A program made the translations under genes and the position numbers. A model generated the notes under the pieces. That model saw nothing but the letters and a program-made list of their open reading frames with translations. It did not search any database and was not told where the DNA came from. Positions 14,901 to 21,205 of a stretch of DNA of 21,205 nucleotides are shown here, piece by piece. This DNA comes from Bacteroidales bacterium UBA1754. GTDB taxonomy: Bacteria; Bacteroidota; Bacteroidia; Bacteroidales; Paludibacteraceae. Location of the stretch: the NCBI GenBank assembly GCA_002315615.1, contig DCHK01000060.1:10921-32125 (forward strand). Reading direction: 5' to 3'. Numbering within the stretch: the first letter of the stretch is position 1; every line of letters starts with the position of its first letter.

Positions 14901-14925
14901 TAAATTATTACGAAATTTTCTATTT

Positions 14926-16410
14926 ATGGAGAATAAATTATTTATATACAACTCTTTAACAAGAAACAAAGAGTTATTCGTTCCGCTCAACGCTCCACAC
15001 GTTGGTTTGTACGTTTGCGGTCCTACAGTTTACGGCGATGCACACCTTGGTCACGCACGCCCAGCCATTACATTCGACATTCTTTTCCGTTACCTCACTC
15101 ACCTCGGCTACAAAGTTCGCTATGTGCGAAATATCACCGATGTTGGGCACCTCGAACACGATGCCGATGAAGGCGAAGATAAGATTGCAAAAAAAGCACG
15201 CTTGGAACAAAAAGAGCCGATGGAAGTGGCACAATATTACACAAATCGCTTTCGTAATGCTATGGCGGCACTTAATGTTTTGCCACCAAGCATCGAACCA
15301 CAAGCATCAGGTCACATTATCGAACAAATAAATTTTGTACAAAAAATATTAGATGCTGGTTATGCCTACGAGAGTCAAGGTTCAGTATATTTCGATGTAA
15401 AAAAATACAACAACGATTATCACTACGGAAAACTTTCTGGTAGAAATATCGACGAACTTTTAGAGACCACTCGCGACCTTGATGGACAAGACGAGAAACG
15501 CTGTTCGCTCGACTTTGCTTTGTGGAAAAAAGCACAACCCGAACACATTATGCGTTGGCCTTCGCCTTGGAGCGATGGTTTTCCTGGTTGGCACATGGAA
15601 TGTTCTGCTATGGGCACCAAATATCTTGGCGAAACGTTCGATATCCACGGAGGTGGTATGGACTTGGTTTTCCCTCACCACGAGTGTGAAATTGCACAAT
15701 CGACCGCCGCTCTCGGACACGAAACGGTAAAATATTGGATGCACAACAATATGATTACCATTGCAGGAAAGAAAATGGGGAAATCGTACGGCAACTTCAT
15801 CACCCTCGATGAATTTTTTAAAGGTTCGCACAAAGACAACGAAGGCAACGAGATGCTTGAGCAAGCGTATGGTCCAATGACAATTCGTTTTTTTATTTTG
15901 CAAGCACACTACCGCAGTACGGTAGATTTCAGCAACGATGCCCTACAAGCAGCCGAAAAAGGTTTCTCTCGTTTGAGTGACGCCTATGCCCGTTTGATGA
16001 AAATAACGCCAGCAGCCACCTCAACGGTTGATGTGAAAGGACTTCGCGAAAAATGCGAAGAAGCAATGAATGATGATTTGAATACGCCAATCGTCATTGC
16101 ACATTTCTTCGATGCGGCAAAAGCCATCAACACCGTAACCGATGGTAAAGGCACAATATCAAAAGAAGATTTGGACGAATTGAAAGATATGTTCCACACT
16201 TATCTTGAAGATATTCTCGGTTTGAAATTGGTTGCCAATTCTTACTCAAACAGCGATGCCTACAAAGGTGCAATTGATTTATTGCTCGAAATTCGTAAAC
16301 AAGCAAAAGCAAACAAAGACTGGGCTACATCAGACAAAATTCGCAACGAACTCACTGCTCTTGGGTTCAATGTAAAAGATACCAAAGATGGCTTTGAGTG
16401 GAGCATATAG
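14926..16410 (+). CDS. cysS: Cysteinyl-tRNA synthetase
   Basis: 494 residues, class I. It charges tRNA-Cys with cysteine in the cytoplasm. Zinc ligands are visible at Cys31 (YVCGPTVYGDAHLGHAR), Cys in GWHMECSAMG, and His/Glu in FPHHECEIAQ. The HIGH signature appears as HLGH at 40-43. The KMSKS loop is KMGKS at 283-287, a tolerated variant. The DALR and C-terminal domains follow, ending DTKDGFEWSI. A longer frame opens at 14827, but those 33 residues are hydrophobic and unlike the family, and they begin upstream of the promoter, so ATG 14926 is used. Upstream is a perfect palindrome; downstream is a 172-nt spacer. Confidence 0.96.
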   Translation: MENKLFIYNSLTRNKELFVPLNAPHVGLYVCGPTVYGDAHLGHARPAITFDILFRYLTHLGYKVRYVRNITDVGHLEHDADEGEDKIAKKARLEQKEPMEVAQYYTNRFRNAMAALNVLPPSIEPQASGHIIEQINFVQKILDAGYAYESQGSVYFDVKKYNNDYHYGKLSGRNIDELLETTRDLDGQDEKRCSLDFALWKKAQPEHIMRWPSPWSDGFPGWHMECSAMGTKYLGETFDIHGGGMDLVFPHHECEIAQSTAALGHETVKYWMHNNMITIAGKKMGKSYGNFITLDEFFKGSHKDNEGNEMLEQAYGPMTIRFFILQAHYRSTVDFSNDALQAAEKGFSRLSDAYARLMKITPAATSTVDVKGLREKCEEAMNDDLNTPIVIAHFFDAAKAINTVTDGKGTISKEDLDELKDMFHTYLEDILGLKLVANSYSNSDAYKGAIDLLLEIRKQAKANKDWATSDKIRNELTALGFNVKDTKDGFEWSI

Positions 16411-16457
16411 AAGCGAGTTGTGTGTTATGTATGGAATGTATTATGTTTTTTTGATAT

Positions 16458-16535
16458 TTGTCCAACTGTCCAAAGCATCAAGAAATTAAAACAATTAGCG
16501 AATTTGGCAATTTGCAAGTTATGAATTGTCCAACT
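16458..16535 (+). repeat. Short 8-nt-phased repeats upstream of the C10 protease unit
   Basis: TGTCCAAC and TGTCCAAA are tandem at 16459-16474. TTGTCCAACT occurs at 16458-16467 and again at 16526-16535. Between them AATTAGCG, AATTTGGC and AATTTGCA are tandem at 16493-16516, so AATT recurs every 8 nt. The block lies 48-125 nt before the ATG at 16583. No consensus promoter is visible in this 172-nt spacer. Confidence 0.5.
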
Positions 16536-16582
16536 TTTAGAGTTCAAATCAAGAATTGTATCTATAATTAACCTAATAGACT

Positions 16583-17047
16583 ATGTACAAAAGATTTCTT
16601 GCAATGTTAGTCGTTGTTCTGCTTACCTTAAATGGTTGGGCGGAGAATGTGATTTTGATTGAACACAATGACGGTAAGGTATCGCGGTTTGTATTCGACA
16701 GTGAAGCCGAAATAAGTTACACAAGTAGTAACTTAATTATTGTTTCGAATACCGAACAGGCCATTTTCGATTTGACCACCTTACACAAAGCCACTTTTCA
16801 AATAGACGATACCGCTATCGACGAGATGCAGACTGTGCCTACTACATTTTTTCTCAAAAACAACACTATAGTAGTAGAGAACGCTCCTGCCAATGCGTTG
16901 ATGCAGATTTATGCCGTCAGTGGTCGTTGCATTGGAAAATGGCACACAGACAGTCAGGGGACTTTGTTGGTGAATATGAATGATTTTAGAGATAATATTT
17001 ATATTGTGACATTAAATGGTATCACCTATAAAATAGTAAAACAATGA
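16583..17047 (+). CDS. Small secreted protein with T9SS-like C-terminal domain, partner of the C10 protease
   Basis: 154 residues. The signal peptide spans about 1-21 (ends NGWAE). Residues about 22-75 form a beta-rich module: VILIEHNDGKVSRFVF, then ISYTSSNLIIVSNTEQ and FDLTTLHKATFQ. This pattern is common in secreted Bacteroidales proteins, and the large downstream protein contains a similar stretch. Residues about 88-154 look like a T9SS type A domain (IYAVSGRCIGKW, then NIYIVTLNGITYKIVKQ). The stop overlaps the ATG of the protease gene (ATGA, 17044-17047), implying translational coupling. Function unknown; a protease inhibitor, chaperone or surface anchor is possible by analogy with other C10 loci, but I see no inhibitor signature. 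Confidence 0.7.
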   Translation: MYKRFLAMLVVVLLTLNGWAENVILIEHNDGKVSRFVFDSEAEISYTSSNLIIVSNTEQAIFDLTTLHKATFQIDDTAIDEMQTVPTTFFLKNNTIVVENAPANALMQIYAVSGRCIGKWHTDSQGTLLVNMNDFRDNIYIVTLNGITYKIVKQ

Positions 17048-20000
17048 AAGTCCGACTGACCATATTTGCCTTGCTGCTTTCAGTGTTTGCAACCGAGGCT
17101 CAACAACAAGCACACGTGGTGGTATCACCATTATTAGAAACAACTTGGAATCAATGGACACCTTATAACAACCTTTGTCCGAAAAATGATCCAACGGGGT
17201 GTGTGGTTACGGCTGTGGCACAAATAATGAACTATTGGCAATGGCCAGAAAATGGATTTGGCACACACACGCACGAAGGTCTTGGCGTAACGGTGGATTT
17301 CTCCAAATCTACCTATAAGTGGGCAGATATGAAAAACGATTATGCTCAAGACTATACTGACGAACAAGCCAACGCCATAGCACAATTGATGTACGATTTA
17401 GGTATCGGCTACGATGCTAAGTATAGCACCACAGGCACAAGCATTGGCTTTGGTGTAAGATTATTGTCCGACCATTTTGGCTACGACCCGGCATGGACAA
17501 GTGTTTCTGGCGTGAGCGAGAGTGAATTGGCAACATTTATCAAGGACGAATTGGATGCTGGCCGTCCTGTGTTGTATTGTGGCTACCATACTAATCAAAC
17601 CGATGAACAGTCTGGACACGCACTTGTTTGCGACGGCTATACTTCCGATGGTTATTTCCATTTCAACTATGGTTGGGGTGGATTGCACGACGGCTGGTAT
17701 CAATTGGGTGACCTTTACGAATACAACTACAATGTCAGTGTATGGGGCAATCTGCAACCATCTGGCGGTTCGCTTATTACGGTGGGCGATTTTACCTATT
17801 GCCTTTTCCCTAATGGTGAAGCCGATGTACGCGATTGCAGTCTAACTTCAGGCGATATTACCATTCCTGCTACAGTGACTGTCGGAGAGAAAACCTACCG
17901 CATCACCAATGTACATCTGCACGGCACTTTGGCAAACAAATCATTTCAAACTGTTACGATAGGCAATAATGTGCGCAGAATATCGGCACAGTCGTTTGTG
18001 GCTACAAGGATAGAAACACTTGTTATAGGAGATGCCGTAGAAGAAATAGGTGCAGGTGCTTTTGCGTCAGCAGGCATCAAGAATCTCACTATAGGTCAAT
18101 CGGTGCGTTACATTGGCGACAAGGCTTTTATGGCAAATACCCTCAGCGCTGTTACTTGTTATAGCAAGTCACTAGAAGTGGGCGATTTCGCATTTCAAAG
18201 CACAAATATAAAAGATGGCGAATGGCTCGGGTGTATCACTCGAATGGGTGAACAGGCATTTGCCAACACTAAGTTGGAAAGTCCAAATTTCGCTAATGTG
18301 ATTGAAATCGGCAGTCGTGCTTTGGCTGGTAATTCGCTGAGTTCAATCAACTTCCCCGCTACTTTGAAAAGTATTTCCACCGATGCGTTTTGGGGTTCAG
18401 TCCTTTATTATATCAAGATTGACAAAAACAATCCGTGGTATTGTACCGACGATACGAGCACGAACACAATGATTCTTAATCGTCAAAAGACACGACTTGT
18501 GATGGCTATCCCTACAGCTATGTATAATTACAGTTACACTGTGCCATCTACTGTTATTCATATCAACAAGAATGCTTTCCCACGTGAGGCAAAAAGTGTA
18601 AAAATTCCTGCTTCGGTTGTCGAAATGGAGGGTGCTTTCGCACGTTGCGAGAAACTAAAAACCGTTTACTGTTATTCAACAGAACCAATCGTCATTACCA
18701 ATGAAACATTTATGCCTGTAATATTCGAACAAGATGCTACACTATATGTGCCGACAAATTGTGACAGCGCATATAGTCAAGCCACAGGATGGAAACAATT
18801 TACCAAAATTTATCCTGAATTGGAGGCAGTGCCGTCTGAAGTTCCAACTTCAGTCTATCGTATGACAGCCCACTGCAACAATGGCACGGCACAAAGTTTT
18901 GCCGTAAGCGAAATCGACAAGGTAACTATCGGCAATGACAATAAACTGACGGTGGAAGGGGTACAAGAATGGGAAAAACAAATAAGTGATATTGACAGTA
19001 TCACTTGGCGCAAAGACTTCATCTACGAAGATGGAGAAATCTTCCTGCTAGACGATTCTACATTGACTGCCGAAGCTCTCTATTGCAAGGTGATACTCGA
19101 CCCTACGATCATTGATAAAGAAACGACACTAAGCATACGCACATCGCTCACTTCTCCCACCAAAATAGATGGGGCTGTGCAAGGTGAGATTTTTGACATT
19201 TGCTTGGGCAATGGCCTACACGAACTGACGGGTACTGCCCATATACGAGTGCCTATGCAACTGAGCGAAAACGAATTGGCTTGTGCTGCGTGGTACAATC
19301 ACGAATTGGAAGAATGGGTACCAGTCAATGGTTGGTACGACCATACAACAGGAGAATTGGTCATTTCAACCAATCATTTCTCAACATTTGGTGCTTTCAC
19401 TATAGACAAACGCTATACGCGCGCCGCAAAACTTACAGCATATTATCTGCCAGAGAGCAACACCCCTCTCTCTGAAGTGGTGAACAATTTGCGTACCATT
19501 GTTACATCTCCCGACCCACTGACGGCAGCTGCAGATTTCTATGTCAATGACCTCAACACTGCACTGCAATTAGGGAACGATTTTACATACAATGCATTGA
19601 AAGGGTTTGGGTTTGAAAGTGAATTTCTGAATAAGTTCAGTGAACGTCTTTCATATTTCGGAATGGCACTTGGTGCCTATCAAGTGGCGCGTGCCGCCTA
19701 TCAGGGTAACGATGAACAAGTGGCTGGAGGCACTTTGAAACTAATGTTGGGAAGTGCAACTAATGCTCTCAACAATGCCTTATCGTCAAAAGTGATGAGT
19801 GCATCAATGGCTTCGGTCGCTTTTATTGATTATGCTATCAATCGTTTTGCCGAAGAAGCTTGGAGCGGTCGTAAAGATTTATACAAGGCGGCCTTCAATT
19901 ATTACTATAGCAAAGCTGGACGTGCAGCCGTTAATCCTACTGAAGGGCGAGGCTTCCGTACCGCTACAGATTGGTACAAAGTGCTTTATCCTGTCTGCTC

Positions 20001-21205
20001 GCGTACCAATCTAACCGAAGAAGGTATGAAAACAGTAATAGACTCAATCGTAACTGATTATTGTTGGGAATACTGGTACGATACCGATGCACAGACCATC
20101 TGCACTACCGAGGCCACCAATATGGGCTATACCTATAGTGGAGGACTGAACGAAAGCATTCGCCGCGAGTTGTCCAATGAACTGCGTGCCTCGCTCTACA
20201 ATGGTACTTTGGTAAGTGTATTCCAATGTATCAAAAACCATAAGGAAAACGAATTGTACGAAGAAGCATCAAAAAGCCTTGATGAATATTGTAAATTGAT
20301 GAATCGTATTGTCACTATACATATCAGCGACAGTGGTGCAAAAGGCAAATCGGAATATTTTGGCTACACAATGCAGTTCGGTGGCATCAACGAAAAAGTT
20401 ACTGACCCTGAATTGTGGCAATGCACGCTCGACTCAGTAGGTAGTGGATATATTCAATATCGAGTGTTTGCCTTCACCGATGCAAGTCTCGCTCCCGAAC
20501 TTATCCTAGTGTCACCCGATGATGAAGAATTGGCACGCTATCCGTTCACAATGGATTTCAATGGCAATAAGATGGTAGCAGAAATAGACTTGGCTGGTGG
20601 TGGCATAGAAATTCCAGCAGAAGACGCTTGGAGTTTCGACCTTAATCCTGCCTATGCACTCGATGACGAAGAGAAACCTGCACATCTTCTTACGATGGAA
20701 GATGTACATTTGTGGGACGGTATCAAAGAAGCATTAGCCGACAATCGGCAAATGTCACCTGATAAAGGAGGCGCATTCAATATATCTGCCGAAGGTGTAA
20801 CAATCGAAGGAACGGTCGACACACAAACACATACTGGTTCTGGTACATTCAGCATCAATGCCACAACGGCATATAACAATCCTTTTACTGAAGCCGAAAT
20901 ATTTGACCGTTGGTGGAACGTGTTTACAAAAGGTGAGATTAACACCGACCAGTGTTGGTTGAAACAGTACACGGCAACGCACGACATACAGGGAACATTC
21001 ACTGTTGGATACAGCAATAAAGCACAACGCTATGTGATTCATCTGCAAGGTACAGGTACTTGCTCAATGTCTGGTCAGAAATACACTTCTGGCGACAACT
21101 CGGTGCTTGTTTACGATAACAAGACAGGTACTTGGAGTTTTACCGACCGTATAATGGACACAGAAGCAGTTCACCTTAATAATGCACAGGAAACAATGGA
21201 CTGCG
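17044..21205 (+). CDS. C10 (streptopain-like) cysteine protease with BspA-like leucine-rich repeats, 3' end outside the window
   Basis: I translated all 1387 codons from ATG 17044 to the window edge and found no stop. The signal peptide is about 1-19 (FATEA). The C10 catalytic domain is about 28-240: Cys53 in PTGCVVTAVAQIMNYW, His192 in SGHALVCDGY, and Asn208/Trp211 in FNYGWGG. BspA-type LRRs cover about 295-600, ending with the familiar LYVPTNCDSAY...GWKQF cap. Then come a NNGTAQSF...KVTI module (609-629) and a ZU5-like beta domain (about 680-785, ending HFSTFGAFTI). An Ala/Gly-rich helical module spans about 820-1000, and a beta-rich region runs to the edge. No propeptide lies between signal and catalytic domain. 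Presumed secreted or surface protease; targets unknown. Confidence 0.9.
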   Translation, partial: MKVRLTIFALLLSVFATEAQQQAHVVVSPLLETTWNQWTPYNNLCPKNDPTGCVVTAVAQIMNYWQWPENGFGTHTHEGLGVTVDFSKSTYKWADMKNDYAQDYTDEQANAIAQLMYDLGIGYDAKYSTTGTSIGFGVRLLSDHFGYDPAWTSVSGVSESELATFIKDELDAGRPVLYCGYHTNQTDEQSGHALVCDGYTSDGYFHFNYGWGGLHDGWYQLGDLYEYNYNVSVWGNLQPSGGSLITVGDFTYCLFPNGEADVRDCSLTSGDITIPATVTVGEKTYRITNVHLHGTLANKSFQTVTIGNNVRRISAQSFVATRIETLVIGDAVEEIGAGAFASAGIKNLTIGQSVRYIGDKAFMANTLSAVTCYSKSLEVGDFAFQSTNIKDGEWLGCITRMGEQAFANTKLESPNFANVIEIGSRALAGNSLSSINFPATLKSISTDAFWGSVLYYIKIDKNNPWYCTDDTSTNTMILNRQKTRLVMAIPTAMYNYSYTVPSTVIHINKNAFPREAKSVKIPASVVEMEGAFARCEKLKTVYCYSTEPIVITNETFMPVIFEQDATLYVPTNCDSAYSQATGWKQFTKIYPELEAVPSEVPTSVYRMTAHCNNGTAQSFAVSEIDKVTIGNDNKLTVEGVQEWEKQISDIDSITWRKDFIYEDGEIFLLDDSTLTAEALYCKVILDPTIIDKETTLSIRTSLTSPTKIDGAVQGEIFDICLGNGLHELTGTAHIRVPMQLSENELACAAWYNHELEEWVPVNGWYDHTTGELVISTNHFSTFGAFTIDKRYTRAAKLTAYYLPESNTPLSEVVNNLRTIVTSPDPLTAAADFYVNDLNTALQLGNDFTYNALKGFGFESEFLNKFSERLSYFGMALGAYQVARAAYQGNDEQVAGGTLKLMLGSATNALNNALSSKVMSASMASVAFIDYAINRFAEEAWSGRKDLYKAAFNYYYSKAGRAAVNPTEGRGFRTATDWYKVLYPVCSRTNLTEEGMKTVIDSIVTDYCWEYWYDTDAQTICTTEATNMGYTYSGGLNESIRRELSNELRASLYNGTLVSVFQCIKNHKENELYEEASKSLDEYCKLMNRIVTIHISDSGAKGKSEYFGYTMQFGGINEKVTDPELWQCTLDSVGSGYIQYRVFAFTDASLAPELILVSPDDEELARYPFTMDFNGNKMVAEIDLAGGGIEIPAEDAWSFDLNPAYALDDEEKPAHLLTMEDVHLWDGIKEALADNRQMSPDKGGAFNISAEGVTIEGTVDTQTHTGSGTFSINATTAYNNPFTEAEIFDRWWNVFTKGEINTDQCWLKQYTATHDIQGTFTVGYSNKAQRYVIHLQGTGTCSMSGQKYTSGDNSVLVYDNKTGTWSFTDRIMDTEAVHLNNAQETMDC

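Noticed and set aside
14827..14925. Longer cysteinyl-tRNA synthetase starting at 14827
   Set aside because: The region contains the palindrome and a full consensus promoter; the extra residues do not fit the family N-terminus.
20652..21017. Minus-strand frames opposite the C10 gene
   Set aside because: The plus-strand frame is open without a break from 17044 and carries recognisable domains; the antisense frames do not.

Overview
The window looks like a chromosomal segment of a Bacteroidales bacterium (phylum Bacteroidota). Four things point there. Promoter-like sites fit the TTTG-N19-20-TAnnTTTG pattern rather than TTGACA/TATAAT. Leaders are A-rich with no clear Shine-Dalgarno sequence. There is a vitamin B12 TonB-dependent receptor next to an exbB-exbD-tonB set. 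Secreted proteins carry type IX secretion (T9SS) type A-like C-terminal domains. Species cannot be named from the sequence.

Layout: 1-50 is the 3' half of a tRNA with anticodon CAT, followed by a terminator. 116-715 is a small outer-membrane beta-barrel protein with its own terminator. 783-2901 is a promoter, a cobalamin riboswitch and btuB. 2910-4816 (minus strand) is nadK followed by fmt. 4890-10360 (plus strand) is a likely operon: pdxJ, exbB, exbD, tonB, a DJ-1/PfpI gene and a periplasmic M3 dipeptidase. 10480-11555 is a 55-residue basic protein and xerD. 11675-14719 is a CotH-kinase-family secreted protein with a T9SS tail. 14926-16410 is cysS. 16583 to the right edge is a two-gene unit: a small T9SS-tailed protein overlaps by ATGA a very large C10 (streptopain-like) cysteine protease that stays open to the end of the window (1387 codons, no stop).

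The genes work together in two visible ways. ExbB, ExbD and TonB should energise receptors such as the riboswitch-controlled BtuB. The CotH protein and the small protein upstream of the C10 protease look like T9SS cargo; the protease is secreted, but its C-terminus lies outside the window.

The most interesting signals are three. First, the C10 protease lacks the usual inhibitory propeptide, is fused to BspA-like leucine-rich repeats and an unrecognised helical module, and is coupled to a small secreted partner. Second, AT-rich intergenic tracts upstream of fmt, exbD and dcp have a strict 7-nt period; before cysS lies instead an 18-bp perfect palindrome. Third, a pseudoknot-like leader precedes a tiny gene upstream of xerD. 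I found no CRISPR array, insertion sequence or phage gene.
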